Part shown: positions 7,048-15,787 of the stretch, in pieces
Position numbering within the stretch: position 1 is the first letter of the stretch
How the letters are laid out: each line of letters begins with the position of its first letter
Assembly: GCA_035633215.1 (NCBI GenBank)
Contig: DASQFI010000033.1
Span: 62,001-126,000, forward strand
DNA from: DASQFI01 sp035633215
GTDB lineage: Bacteria; Acidobacteriota; Vicinamibacteria; Vicinamibacterales; SCN-69-37
Length of the DNA: 64,000 nt
Direction: 5' to 3'
Translations under genes and position numbers: made by a program
The notes under the pieces: generated by a model
What the model was told of the DNA's origin: nothing
Databases searched by the model: none
What the model saw: only the letters and a program-made list of their open reading frames with translations

Positions 7048-8208
7048 CTACCGCGAGGCCGGCGCCAGCACGAGGTCAAAGGTGGCGCGCGTCGTTCCAT
7101 CGCGAAATGTGACCCCGCGCGGCGACATCGCAATCTCGTCAGGATGATGCGTGTCGAAGTGGTATTCGCAGGAGAGCGAGACAATCCCCCAATCAGGCAC
7201 TGGACGGACCTCGCCACGATCGCTCCGGCCGTCACTATTGCGGTCATGCCAAAGCGCCAGGCCCGCGAGCTCTCCCCTTGCAATCCGGCCGTCCCCGTCA
7301 TCATCGAGCGACCGGAGCGCGTCGTAGCCGTGATGCCAGAACAGCCAGAACGTCACGCTGCCGAAGAGCTGCAACCCTGACGTGATCGATCCCGTCCCGC
7401 GTTTGTCGAATACCAGCCACGCTGCCGTCGGCCGGATCCAGGTCCAGCGCTGCGGCAGTGCGCTGCCGTCGAGATCGAACGGCACCGATGCCTGTGGGTT
7501 CACGATGTCCTGCGCGCGCATGCGATCACGCAGCGGAACGGCAATCGGCGTGATCGGCCGCGGCTGGCGCGCCAGCTCTTTCGCGGCGGCCCGCAGGCGA
7601 TCGATCTCGGCGCGATCATGTTCCGGATCGAGCAGTGGAATCAGATATCGTGCCGCCTCTTCCGTGATCGAGCGGAATCCCGCCATCACGTCGACGCCGC
7701 GTCGATCTTTGTCCAGAGACTGCGAGATGAGGTCGCGGAGGACTGCGACTGCGCCGGCTCGATCGCCCGTCTGGCTCAACGTCCAGCCCAGACCCATCTT
7801 GGCCACCTGGTGTGCCGGCGCCAGCTCGAGCGCTTCGCGGTATCGCGCGATGGCCTTCGTCAGGTGCTCTCGCGCGACCGCCGTCACCTTGAGGTCGTCT
7901 GACGCTTTCACCTCGAATTGGTGAAAGTCGGGCACAAAGTGACTCACCCACGGCACCGTCACCTTCGTCGTGCCCGCATAGCTCGCTGTCGGGATGGCGG
8001 TCCTCTTCTCAGCGAACGCCATCGCGTGCACACGCGCGAGGCTCACACGCAGGTCGGCATCCGCAGGGCGTTCACGCACCTGGCGCTCGAGGTTCGCGAT
8101 CACGCGCTCGACGGGCACGTTCTGGACGTCGACACCGATGGACTCGCCCGCCAGCGCGGCCGACAGGACCACGATAATGAATGCCCCCGCGACTTGAGTG
8201 CATCGCAT
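7048..8208 (-). CDS. Exported protein with tetratricopeptide-like region and EF-hand-like repeat
   Basis: This 386-residue protein starts with a signal peptide (hydrophobic VAGAFIIVVLSAALAG). Residues roughly 35-200 are helical and TPR-like (ANLERQVRERPADADLRVSLARVHA; AIARYREALELAPAHQVAKMGLGWTLSQTGD). Near the C-terminus are two calcium-loop-like stretches, DDDGDGRIARGEL and DRNSDGRSDRGEV, resembling paired EF-hand/dockerin loops. A GGGAGA ribosome site precedes the ATG. It sits 37 bases downstream of the tricorn-like protease on the same strand and may be cotranscribed with it. I do not recognise a named family; an extracytoplasmic calcium-binding protein is the best reading. Confidence 0.7.
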   Translation of the reverse strand: MRCTQVAGAFIIVVLSAALAGESIGVDVQNVPVERVIANLERQVRERPADADLRVSLARVHAMAFAEKRTAIPTASYAGTTKVTVPWVSHFVPDFHQFEVKASDDLKVTAVAREHLTKAIARYREALELAPAHQVAKMGLGWTLSQTGDRAGAVAVLRDLISQSLDKDRRGVDVMAGFRSITEEAARYLIPLLDPEHDRAEIDRLRAAAKELARQPRPITPIAVPLRDRMRAQDIVNPQASVPFDLDGSALPQRWTWIRPTAAWLVFDKRGTGSITSGLQLFGSVTFWLFWHHGYDALRSLDDDGDGRIARGELAGLALWHDRNSDGRSDRGEVRPVPDWGIVSLSCEYHFDTHHPDEIAMSPRGVTFRDGTTRATFDLVLAPASR

Positions 8209-8245
8209 TGACAGTCTCCCGAACGTCGGAATCCGGCGTCCTGGT

Positions 8246-11200
8246 TTATCTCCCGCCGCCGCGCGTCACCGTGCCGCGCAATGTCTGGCCCTTCACCGGA
8301 TAGGCCGGCCGTTTCGGGTCGGCGTTCGGCTGCTTCTGCAGCGCCTGCATTACCACTTCGATGGCCTTCTCGAGCTGCGGATCGCGGCCGCTCAGCACGT
8401 CAGCCGGCGTCTGCTCGACTTCGATATCGGGCGCCACGCCTTCGTTCTCGACCGTCCATCCATCCTCGGGCGTCCAGATCGCCAGGTTCGGCGCGGTAAT
8501 CGATCCGCCATCCATGAGCACCGGGAATCCGAGCGTCCCGACCAGCCCGCCCCAGGTACGCTGGCCCACGAGTGGCCCCAAGCCGAACTTCTTGAACATC
8601 CAGGGCAGGAGATCGCCGCCGGAGCCAGCCGTCTCGTCGATGATCATGACCTTCGGACCCTGGATCGACGCCGTCGGGGTTTTGAGATCCTGGCCGTACC
8701 GCATCGCCCAGTACGAGATCAGCGGACGTCGCAGCAGGTCGATGTAGTAGTCGGCGACCTGGCCGCCGCCGTTGAAGCGCTCGTCGACAATGACGGCGTC
8801 CTTGTGGGTCTGCGGGAAGAAGTATCGCTTGAAGTACGCGTGGCCTTGCGCGGCCGTGTTGGGCACGTACACGTACGCCACGCGGCCGTTCGTGGCCTCG
8901 TCCACCTTCTTCAGGTTGCGCTCGACCCAGTCTCGATTGCGCAGCGCGCTCTCGTTGGCGATCGGCACGACCGACACTGTGCGCGAGCCGGTGCCGTCCG
9001 GGTTCGGGCCGATCGTGATCTCGACGATCTTGCCCGACGTGTTCTCGAAGAAGCTGTAGATGTTGGCCGGCGGTTTGACGTCTTTGCCGCGGACGGCCAG
9101 CAGGTACTCGCCTTCGCGCGCGTTGACGCCCGGTTCCGTCAACGGCGACCGGAGCTGCGGATTCCAGTTGAGACCGCCGTAGACCTTCTTGAGCCGATAC
9201 CGGCCGTTCTCCACCGTGAAGTCCGCGCCGAGCAATCCGCCGGGGACGGTATTGGCCGGCGCCGGCACATCGCCGCCGCCGACGTTGTGGTGGCCGACCG
9301 AAAGCTCGGACGACATCCACTGGAGCACGCGGTTCACGTCCCCGCGGTTGGCCGCATCGGACAGGAACGGTTCGTACTTGCGTTTCATCGCCGCCCAATC
9401 GACGCCGTGCATGTTGGGCGCGTAGAAATAGTCGCGGTTGATCCGCCACGCCTCGTCGAAGATCTGCTTCCACTCCGCGCGCGGATCCACCCTCACCTGG
9501 ATCGCATCGATGGGCAGACGGCCCGCCGACGCTTCGATTCGCGCCGTCGTGGACACGATCGACCAGACGTTGTTGTTGACGTACATGAGCTTCTTCGCAT
9601 CGGCAGAGAGCGTGTACCCGTCGATGTCGGGCAGGAGCGTTTCGTCCTTGCGTTGCGTCAGGTCGTACCGATGCAGCTCCGTCCGCGAATCGACCGTACG
9701 CATGTAGTAGATGTGGCCGGCCGCTCCCGCCGAGAGGTTCGCGAGCTGGCCCGCCTGCACCGGCATGTCGAGAATCCGGAACCCGATCCCGTCGAGATCG
9801 ACCCGCACGGCCGCGGGCGGACCACTCGATTCGGCGGGCTTTTCGGCCGGCGGCTTCGCCTGATCGCCGCCGCCGGTTTCTTTGCCGCCGGCGGCCGGCG
9901 GCTTCTCCTCGTCGCTCTCCCGCGCCAGCGGAGACGTCAGATCGTTGCGGAGCACCGCCAGATAAACGTTGCGCGAGAACTGCATGTCGGCGTTCGACTG
10001 GGCGAACCAGTCGACCGCCGGCCCGGCGTCGGTCGAGCCAAAGAAGTACAGATACTTGCCGCTCCGATCGAAGACCGGGTCGGCGACGTCGCCCAACCCG
10101 TCCGTAATCTGATGCGATCGGCCTTGCTCGATCGAATAGAGGTGCACGGCGGTCACCAGGGGCTGGAGGTTGACGACGTAGGCGATCCACTTCGAGTCGG
10201 GCGACCAGGCGTGATCCGGCAGCCCTTGCGGCGTGTAGTAGCGATGGCCGCCAATACGCGTCGATTTGCCGGTCGCGACGTCCACCCAGAACAGCGATTG
10301 CGAGTTGTCCGAGTAGGACAATTTCTTCCCGTCGGGCGCCCAGGCCAGCTGGCTGTAGAAGCCGTGGCCATCGAGCGTGATCGTCCGGGGGGCGGCCTTG
10401 CCGTCCTGCCCCACGATGCGCAGCGCGTACTCACCGCCCTCGTCGGAGAAGTACGCCACCTGCTGGCCGTCCGGTGACCAGGCGGGCGATCGTTCGTGCG
10501 ACGCCGGTGTCTGCGTCAGGTTTCGTGCATCGCCCTTCTCGGCCGGCACGGTCACGATTTCGCCGCGGAACTCGAAGACGGCTCGCACGCCGGTCGGCGA
10601 GAGCGCCGAGTTCCGGATCCACCGCGCGCCGCTCGCGTAGCGTGGACGCGTGTCGGGAAGATCGGCCGCGACGCCGATCTTCAACCGGGAGGTGCGCGAG
10701 TTCGCCGGGTCGAACAGATGCAGGGAGCCGCCCTGCTCGAACACGATCCGGCCGCCGCCGGCCGAGGCGCTCAGAATCGGGAAATCGGAGTACTGCGTGA
10801 GCTGCCGGACGGTCTTGGTCCGCGGATCGTAGGAAAACAGGTTGAACTCGCCGTTGCGATCCGATCGGAAATAGACCAGGTTGCCGACCCACATCGCGTC
10901 GGTGTCATTCGATCGGGTCTCCGGCTGCGGGACTTTGATGAGCTCGCGGCCCACCGGATCGTAGATCCAGATGCGCGAGACCGTGCCGCCGCGATACTGC
11001 TTCCACTGGGCAAACCGCGGCGCGATCGGGTTGTAGGCGATGAGTCCGGCTGGTCCAGGCGCGGCGCGCGCGACGTTCGGAATCGGCAGGGGCTCCTCGA
11101 TGCCGCCGGCGACGGGGACCTTGAAAAGCTGGGTGTACCGCGCGGTGAACACGGCGCGGCCCGACGTAAAGAGGACGGCGCTGCCGTCCGGCGTGAAGGC

Positions 11201-11557
11201 CTGGACGGTGTCGGCGCCCGGGTGCCACGTCAGACGAGTCGGGACGCCACCCTCGACAGGCACGACGTACACATCGGTGTTTCCTTCATACTGCGCGCTG
11301 AAGGCAATCCGCCGCCCATCAGGCGAAAACGCCGGGTTCGACTCGAGCCCGTCGTCAGTCGTGAGTCGCAGGACGTCGGTGCCATCGTGGCGCGCGACCC
11401 AGAGGTCGCCGGCGTACACGAACGCAACGTGCGTCGCGCTCGTCGCGGGTTGGGCGAGAAGTTTCGTATCCGTGACATCGACGCGCGCGATCGCCGTCGC
11501 GCCGAGAATCAGGCAGACGCCGAGGGAGAGCAGGAGATGAGTGAGACGTTGCGACAT
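8246..11557 (-). CDS. Tricorn-like S41 protease with TolB/PD40 beta-propeller
   Basis: This 1,103-residue exported protein has a signal peptide, then repeated PD40/TolB blades (SPDGRRIAFSAQYEG, SPAWSPDGQQVAYFSDEGG, HAWSPDSKWIAYV) to about residue 530, and an acidic/Ala/Pro linker near 540-575. A tricorn core domain, a PDZ-like segment and an S41 peptidase domain follow. The likely nucleophile is S979 in ETAGSGGDLLPW; the histidine is in SVGHHNVGGG (H756/H757) and a glutamate lies in VENEGVAPD. Tricorn proteases degrade peptides; exported bacterial relatives act in the periplasm or on secreted peptides. The ORF is intact at the usual length. An AAAGG stretch about a dozen bases before the ATG could serve as the ribosome site. 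Confidence 0.92.
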   Translation of the reverse strand: MSQRLTHLLLSLGVCLILGATAIARVDVTDTKLLAQPATSATHVAFVYAGDLWVARHDGTDVLRLTTDDGLESNPAFSPDGRRIAFSAQYEGNTDVYVVPVEGGVPTRLTWHPGADTVQAFTPDGSAVLFTSGRAVFTARYTQLFKVPVAGGIEEPLPIPNVARAAPGPAGLIAYNPIAPRFAQWKQYRGGTVSRIWIYDPVGRELIKVPQPETRSNDTDAMWVGNLVYFRSDRNGEFNLFSYDPRTKTVRQLTQYSDFPILSASAGGGRIVFEQGGSLHLFDPANSRTSRLKIGVAADLPDTRPRYASGARWIRNSALSPTGVRAVFEFRGEIVTVPAEKGDARNLTQTPASHERSPAWSPDGQQVAYFSDEGGEYALRIVGQDGKAAPRTITLDGHGFYSQLAWAPDGKKLSYSDNSQSLFWVDVATGKSTRIGGHRYYTPQGLPDHAWSPDSKWIAYVVNLQPLVTAVHLYSIEQGRSHQITDGLGDVADPVFDRSGKYLYFFGSTDAGPAVDWFAQSNADMQFSRNVYLAVLRNDLTSPLARESDEEKPPAAGGKETGGGDQAKPPAEKPAESSGPPAAVRVDLDGIGFRILDMPVQAGQLANLSAGAAGHIYYMRTVDSRTELHRYDLTQRKDETLLPDIDGYTLSADAKKLMYVNNNVWSIVSTTARIEASAGRLPIDAIQVRVDPRAEWKQIFDEAWRINRDYFYAPNMHGVDWAAMKRKYEPFLSDAANRGDVNRVLQWMSSELSVGHHNVGGGDVPAPANTVPGGLLGADFTVENGRYRLKKVYGGLNWNPQLRSPLTEPGVNAREGEYLLAVRGKDVKPPANIYSFFENTSGKIVEITIGPNPDGTGSRTVSVVPIANESALRNRDWVERNLKKVDEATNGRVAYVYVPNTAAQGHAYFKRYFFPQTHKDAVIVDERFNGGGQVADYYIDLLRRPLISYWAMRYGQDLKTPTASIQGPKVMIIDETAGSGGDLLPWMFKKFGLGPLVGQRTWGGLVGTLGFPVLMDGGSITAPNLAIWTPEDGWTVENEGVAPDIEVEQTPADVLSGRDPQLEKAIEVVMQALQKQPNADPKRPAYPVKGQTLRGTVTRGGGR

Positions 11558-11848
11558 GTCGGTGTACCTTTCATTTCCGAATTCGCGCCGTGACCTCGTC
11601 GGCCCAGTGCGTGACGATCGTGGGGCCGATTATAGAGGCTCGACAGGATGACGAGGGCCCCGGGGCCGCTCTCAGCGTGCGTCATCCAGACGTGGAATGG
11701 CGGGCTCGCGTTTGCCTACCGCGGAGGGGCAGGCATCGTGGATGAGTGATGGTCCACAATCATGCCAGGCCAAATCGGATCCTTCCGCAGCTCTCAATGC
11801 GCCGGAAGCCGACTGGCCAGCTCAGGTCGACGATCCGGGAATACGATC
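11558..11848. other. Intergenic region between divergent tricorn-like and antitoxin genes
   Basis: About 290 bases with no supportable gene. A G/C palindrome (GGGCCCCGGGGCC, near 11662-11674) is present. I see no clear -35/-10 pair, tRNA or conserved protein. It should hold the promoters of the protease (minus) and the toxin-antitoxin pair (plus). Confidence 0.5.
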
Positions 11849-11874
11849 CATGATGGTATGATCATGCCATCATG
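11849..11874. promoter_or_regulatory. Palindrome over the antitoxin start codon (probable operator)
   Basis: The 26-base segment 11849-11874 is palindromic with one mismatched pair: outer arms CATGATGG and CCATCATG around an ATGATCAT core. It covers the ATG of the RHH antitoxin. Antitoxins of this class normally bind palindromes at their own promoter, so this is the likely autoregulatory site; binding is inferred, not seen. Confidence 0.6.
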
Positions 11875-12126
11875 ATACGTCTTCAGATACAGCTTGAACC
11901 CGGCCAGCACCGGCAAGTCAAACGGCGCGCCAAACGCCTCGGGGTGTCGGTCGCCGAGCTCATCCGCCGCTGCGTGCAGACCCACTTGGAGACGGATCCC
12001 GCGGACGCTCCGGAGAATCACGCTCGCCGGGCCCTGGCGGTTGCCGGAAAGTACGCCGATCCGCGCGGCGCCACCCGCGTCGCGATCGATCATGACGCCG
12101 CCCTCATCGGGGCCTACCGTCGGTGA
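11872..12126 (+). CDS. Ribbon-helix-helix antitoxin (VapB-like)
   Basis: This 84-residue protein opens with an RHH-type beta strand and helices (IRLQIQLEPGQHRQVKRRAKRLGVSVAELIRRCVQTHL), the CopG/Arc fold used for DNA binding by many antitoxins. The C-terminal half is charged and would be the toxin-neutralising part. Its stop overlaps the start of the PIN-domain gene by four bases (GTGA), the usual linked arrangement of antitoxin before toxin. A palindrome over its start codon suggests autorepression, probably stronger when bound to the toxin. Confidence 0.8.
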   Translation: MIRLQIQLEPGQHRQVKRRAKRLGVSVAELIRRCVQTHLETDPADAPENHARRALAVAGKYADPRGATRVAIDHDAALIGAYRR

Positions 12127-12548
12127 GCGTCTTCGTCGACACGTCGGCGTTCTACGCGTTCGTCGTTCGGACCGAGGACTCCCACGGCGCCGTGCGCGAA
12201 ACGTTTGCGGATCTGCTCGGCGCTGGCCGGCCCCTGTGGACGTCGTCGTTCGTGATCGTCGAGACGATGGCGCTGCTGCAACATCGAATCGGCCTCGCCG
12301 CCGCGCGGGATTTCGACGAAGAAGTGCTCCCGGTGTTGCGGGTTCATTGGGTCGATGAGCGTCTGTACCGGCTCGGGACGGAACGGCTCTGGCGAACGGA
12401 TCGGCGGCGCGTGAGCCTCGTCGACAGCGTCAGCCTCGAGTTCATGAAACGGGAGGGCATCAGAACGGCGCTGGCGCTCGACCCGCATTTCCGCGAGGCA
12501 GGCTTCGAGATCGTGCCGACCGCGCGCACGGCCCGCGGCGAAGAGTAA
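12123..12548 (+). CDS. PIN-domain toxin ribonuclease (VapC-like)
   Basis: This 141-residue PIN-fold protein carries the expected acidic residues: D in VFVDTSAFYAFV at the N-terminus, E in IVETMALL, and D in VSLVDSVSL and ALDPHF near the end. VapC-type toxins cleave specific RNAs (often tRNA or rRNA) with Mg2+ when free of antitoxin. The start is GTG, overlapping the antitoxin stop. Length and motif order match complete PIN toxins, so it looks functional. The RNA target cannot be read from sequence. Confidence 0.85.
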   Translation: MSVFVDTSAFYAFVVRTEDSHGAVRETFADLLGAGRPLWTSSFVIVETMALLQHRIGLAAARDFDEEVLPVLRVHWVDERLYRLGTERLWRTDRRRVSLVDSVSLEFMKREGIRTALALDPHFREAGFEIVPTARTARGEE

Positions 12549-12564
12549 GCGCCGGATCAGAACG

Positions 12565-12610
12565 TTCTAAGTCCGAAGTTCTAAGTTCGAAGTTCTGAGT
12601 TCGAAGTTCA
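12565..12610. repeat. Short tandem repeat, 14-base unit x3
   Basis: Three near-identical copies of GTTCTAAGTTCGAA stand in tandem (12565-12578, 12579-12592, 12593-12606), with a partial fourth. Two units differ from the consensus by one base. They lie between the convergent ends of the PIN toxin and a small lipoprotein gene. No coding potential; function unknown. Confidence 0.8.
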
Positions 12611-12632
12611 GGCTGCGTATTTCAGCAGCGGG

Positions 12633-13229
12633 TTAAAGACTGCCCGCGGCAGCCGGCACCTGCATATTCAGCACCTGCATCAGGTTCACGACGCTGGCCC
12701 TCACGGCGGTCGCCTTGGCGACCGCCGTCGCGACATCGCCGATCGTTGCGGCGGCCGTCGCTTCCGACCAGGTCTGACTGGCCGTGGCGACGCCGGCTTT
12801 CGCGCTGTCGAGCGCATCCTTCGTGACCCCGGCCGGCAGACGCTTGCTCTGGCTCAGGATGTCCACCCGGCTCTTGAGCGCCTCGACGAGCTTGGGCACG
12901 CCGGCCGACATGGTGGTCCATGTGGTGGTCAGTTCGGCTTTCTTCGCCGCAATCGCGCTGCCGAGCGCGGCGATCTGCGTGTTCAGCGCCTGCGCCTGAG
13001 TCAACACGACGGCGTAGTCGCCCTTGCCGAGCGCCGCTTGCGCTGACGCCAGTGAGTCCTGGATCGCACGCGCCTGATCGGGCACATACTTCTGCGCGTC
13101 CGCGCTCACCGCGTTGTACGCGTCCTGGGCCGATTTGAGCGCCGCCTCGGCCGGCGCCTTCTGGTTGGCGCACGCCGCAGCAAGCGCGACGGCGAGCGTG
13201 AGAGCACTGAGCAACGACAGCTTTCGCAT
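12633..13229 (-). CDS. Small alanine-rich helical lipoprotein
   Basis: This 198-residue protein has a signal peptide ending in a lipobox-like LAAAC, so it is probably a lipoprotein. The mature part is almost all helix, rich in Ala, Lys, Gln and Ser, with heptad-like spacing (ALKSAQDAYNAVSADAQKYV; SLASAQAALGKGDYAVVLTQAQALNTQIAALGSAIAAKKAEL), suggesting a coiled coil. A GAGGTGAC ribosome site precedes the ATG. It lies just downstream of a small LysM protein on the same strand (52-base gap), so a joint role at the peptidoglycan or outer membrane is possible. No named family recognised. Confidence 0.75.
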   Translation of the reverse strand: MRKLSLLSALTLAVALAAACANQKAPAEAALKSAQDAYNAVSADAQKYVPDQARAIQDSLASAQAALGKGDYAVVLTQAQALNTQIAALGSAIAAKKAELTTTWTTMSAGVPKLVEALKSRVDILSQSKRLPAGVTKDALDSAKAGVATASQTWSEATAAATIGDVATAVAKATAVRASVVNLMQVLNMQVPAAAGSL

Positions 13230-13281
13230 GATGTCACCTCGAGAGCCCGGCCGCCCGACGACCGGGCGAACGGCGGATGCC

Positions 13282-13491
13282 TCAGGGAATTCGGAGCTTC
13301 TGCCCGACCTGGATGAGATCGGGGTTCTTCAGTCGATCCGTGTTGGCCTCGAAGATCTTCGAATAGAGCGACGGGTCGCCGTAGAACTCTTTCGCGATCT
13401 TCGAGAGCGTGTCGCCCTTTTTCACCTCGTACCATTGCGTCGCGTCATAGGCATCGCCGGAGCCGGCTTCGGGCTTGGGGTTGTCAGCCAT
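13282..13491 (-). CDS. Small LysM-domain protein
   Basis: This 69-residue protein is nearly all one LysM domain: WYEVKKGDTLSKIAKEFYGDPSLYSKIFEAN, then a short linker and DLIQVGQKLRIP. LysM binds the glycan backbone of peptidoglycan. There is no signal peptide, as in cytoplasmic LysM/BON proteins, where LysM is usually preceded by a BON domain; here the BON part is missing. GAGGA precedes the start. It is upstream of the helical lipoprotein gene in the same orientation. Confidence 0.85.
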   Translation of the reverse strand: MADNPKPEAGSGDAYDATQWYEVKKGDTLSKIAKEFYGDPSLYSKIFEANTDRLKNPDLIQVGQKLRIP

Positions 13492-13561
13492 CTCGTCCTC
13501 GCGTTGGGGGGCCAGTCCATGTTACTTCAGGGTCCTCAGGGCGGCCACGTCGAACGGCCCG

Positions 13562-14098
13562 TCAGGAGCGTTTCTGATAGACCGCTTTGCGTCCGCCGCT
13601 TCGCGGACCGGTCGCCGTCGTCTCGATGCCAAGGAGCCCGTCTTTATCGAGCGAGAGAACTTCCCGGTATCGGATGACGGTCGAGCCCCCGGGACTGCTC
13701 AGTGTCCGTGTGATTGTCGTGACCAGCTTGCCGGCGTCCCAGCGGCTTTCATAGGTGGCTGCGGCCTCGCCGCCTCGCCCGATGGGCACCATGTTCGAGC
13801 GACGGCTGCCGTCGAGGGCGTACGTCACGGTTTTGGTGGCCGCGCCGATCCGCAACTGCATCTCGATCGTCGCGGCGTTCTGGACGACAGTGAGCTGTTC
13901 GGCAGGCGGTCCCAACCCGATGCCGCCGCCGCGGCCGCCGCCACCGCCGCGGGCGCCATCGCGTCCGCCGCCGCTGGTCGAGCTCCTGCTGGCATCGAAC
14001 ACCCACGTGCCCGAAAAGTCCGGCCGCGATTGCGCGGCGACACTTGCCGAGGTGATCACGACAGCGGCGGCAGCGGCCAGAAGGTGGACGCGAATCAT
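13562..14098 (-). CDS. Exported small beta-rich protein, SGTW type
   Basis: This 178-residue protein has a signal peptide (HLLAAAAAVVITSASVAAQ) followed by SRPDFSGTWVFDASRS, a start shared by many small exported Acidobacteriota proteins. A Gly/Arg-rich low-complexity stretch (about residues 42-60) follows, then beta-strand-like segments (ATKTVTYALDGS, ESRWDAGKLVTTITRTL, STVIRYREVLSLDKDGLLGIETT). The start is at MIRVHLL because the longer open frame upstream runs opposite the amidase gene. The N-terminal layout resembles the paralogues at 18385 and 32626 (signal peptide, then (S/N)GTW). Function unknown; possibly a lipocalin-like fold. Confidence 0.7.
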   Translation of the reverse strand: MIRVHLLAAAAAVVITSASVAAQSRPDFSGTWVFDASRSSTSGGGRDGARGGGGGRGGGIGLGPPAEQLTVVQNAATIEMQLRIGAATKTVTYALDGSRRSNMVPIGRGGEAAATYESRWDAGKLVTTITRTLSSPGGSTVIRYREVLSLDKDGLLGIETTATGPRSGGRKAVYQKRS

Positions 14099-14239
14099 AA
14101 AGACTACGGTGTCAGGGGCGCAGTATATGCCGCGTTGGCGGGTGCGCCATGGCTTGCAAACCCCAGCGAACCTTCTCTGGTTTTTACTGGGAGGCCGGCT
14201 GCAGCAACCTGCTACAGTGCGCGCAGACTGGAGTCTCAC

Positions 14240-15787
14240 ATGTCGAACGATGCGCCGACCCGCCGAGGCTTCAATCGCGCCGTGGGCGCCGCGGCGGCTG
14301 GAACAGCCATGCAGCAGCTGCTTGGCCCGGGCGCACGCATCGCCGATGCGGCCCAGCTGAAGCCAGTCACCGCCGCAGGGAGCGATCTCTGCGAGATGAC
14401 CGCGGTCGAGTTGACCGGCAGGCTCGTCAAGAAGCAGGTCTCGGCCCGCGAGGTCATGACCGCGCATCTGGCGCAAATCGAACGCATCAACCCGCGCGTC
14501 AATGCGATCGTGACCCTGGTGGCCGAGCAGGCGATGGCGGCCGCCGCGAAAGCCGACGAAGCGATGGCGCGCCGCGGTCCGACTGGCGTGCTGCACGGGC
14601 TGCCTGTCGCGCACAAGGATCTATTAGACACCGCCGGAATCCGGACCACGCGCGGCTCGCAGTTTTTCCGGGATCACGTCCCCACGCAGGACGCGCTCCT
14701 CGTGACGCGGATCCGCGCCGCGGGAGCGGTGACCGTCGGCAAGACGAACACGCCGGAGTTTGGCGCAGGATCGCAGACGTTCAATGCCGTCTTCGGCGCC
14801 ACTCGAAATCCTTACGACCTCACCAGGACCTGCGGCGGCAGCAGCGGCGGCGCCGCCACCGCCGTCGCGTGCCGAATGCTGCCCATCGCCGATGGCAGCG
14901 ACACCGGAGGCTCGCTGCGGAACCCGCCGGCATTCTGTAACGTCGTGGGCTTGCGTCCGTCGCCCGGCCGGGTGCCAGGCGAGGGCAACTCGTGGTCGCC
15001 GCTGTCAGTCTCCGGACCGATCGCTCGAACCGTCGCGGACGTCGCGTTGTTTCTGAGCGCGATCGCAGGCCCCGATCTCCGGAATCCGCTGACGCTTCAG
15101 GAAGATGGCGCGCGGTTCCGGGCGCCGCTCAGCAAAGACTTAAGAGGCGTCCGGATTGCCTGGTGGCGTGGACTCGGCGGGATTCCCTTCGAGCCCGAAA
15201 TCCGTCGCGTCGTCGACAGCCAGCGAAAGGTCTTCGAGAGTCTCGGCTGCATCGTCGAGGAAGCGGAGCCGGACTTCGCGGGCCTGGACGAGGCCTTCCC
15301 CATCTTGCGGTATGCCGCCAACCACCCGCGCTATGCCCCGCTCATCCAGCAGCGGCCGGAGTGGGTCAAAGACACCATCAAGTTCGAGGTCGAGCAGGCT
15401 GAGCGCATCACCGGAGCGGACGTCGGTCGAGCGATCGCCCGGCAGACGCGCATGTATGAGCAGAGCCGTCAGTTCTTCGAGAAGTATCAGTACTTCGTCC
15501 TCCCCGTGACGCAGGTCGAGCCGTTCGACGTCTCGACGCCGTATCCCACCGCGATTGCCGGCACGGCCATGAAGACGTACATCGACTGGATGCGCTCCTG
15601 CTGGTACGTGACGATGATGTCGAATCCGGCGATCTCCGTGCCCGGCGGGTTCACGTCCAGCGGTTTGCCGGTCGGACTCCAGATTGTCGGCCGGCATCGC
15701 GACGAGTGGAGCGTGCTCCAGCTTGCCCACGCCTTCGAACAGGCGACGCAGTTCGTCACGCGCCGGCCCGCGCTGCTCGGATCATGA
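14240..15787 (+). CDS. Amidase-signature family hydrolase, Tat-type leader
   Basis: This 515-residue amidase-signature enzyme has the Ser-cisSer-Lys triad: K126 in GLPVAHKDLLDTAG, the GGSSGG motif (S201/S202) and the nucleophile S225 in DGSDTGGSLRNPP. It hydrolyses a C-N amide bond. The N-terminus has a twin-arginine-like leader (TRRGFNRAVGAAAAG), suggesting Tat export after folding. The start is at MSNDAPTRRG; the open frame further upstream is not coding. The stop overlaps the next start by four bases (ATGA), coupling it to a secreted esterase-like gene. Substrate unknown; glutamyl-tRNA amidotransferase is unlikely given the leader and lack of GatB/C neighbours. Confidence 0.88.
   Translation: MSNDAPTRRGFNRAVGAAAAGTAMQQLLGPGARIADAAQLKPVTAAGSDLCEMTAVELTGRLVKKQVSAREVMTAHLAQIERINPRVNAIVTLVAEQAMAAAAKADEAMARRGPTGVLHGLPVAHKDLLDTAGIRTTRGSQFFRDHVPTQDALLVTRIRAAGAVTVGKTNTPEFGAGSQTFNAVFGATRNPYDLTRTCGGSSGGAATAVACRMLPIADGSDTGGSLRNPPAFCNVVGLRPSPGRVPGEGNSWSPLSVSGPIARTVADVALFLSAIAGPDLRNPLTLQEDGARFRAPLSKDLRGVRIAWWRGLGGIPFEPEIRRVVDSQRKVFESLGCIVEEAEPDFAGLDEAFPILRYAANHPRYAPLIQQRPEWVKDTIKFEVEQAERITGADVGRAIARQTRMYEQSRQFFEKYQYFVLPVTQVEPFDVSTPYPTAIAGTAMKTYIDWMRSCWYVTMMSNPAISVPGGFTSSGLPVGLQIVGRHRDEWSVLQLAHAFEQATQFVTRRPALLGS

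Noticed and set aside
8198..10477. 759-codon open frame on the plus strand
   Set aside because: It lies fully opposite the tricorn-like protease, is rich in Arg, Asp, Val and His as expected for the antisense of a GC-rich gene, and has no domain.
12565..12610. tRNA-like TTCGAA pieces
   Set aside because: The TTCGAA strings are part of a 14-base tandem repeat with no acceptor stem or anticodon arm.
12565..12610. CRISPR array
   Set aside because: Units are 14 bases and directly abut, with no spacers and no cas genes in the window.
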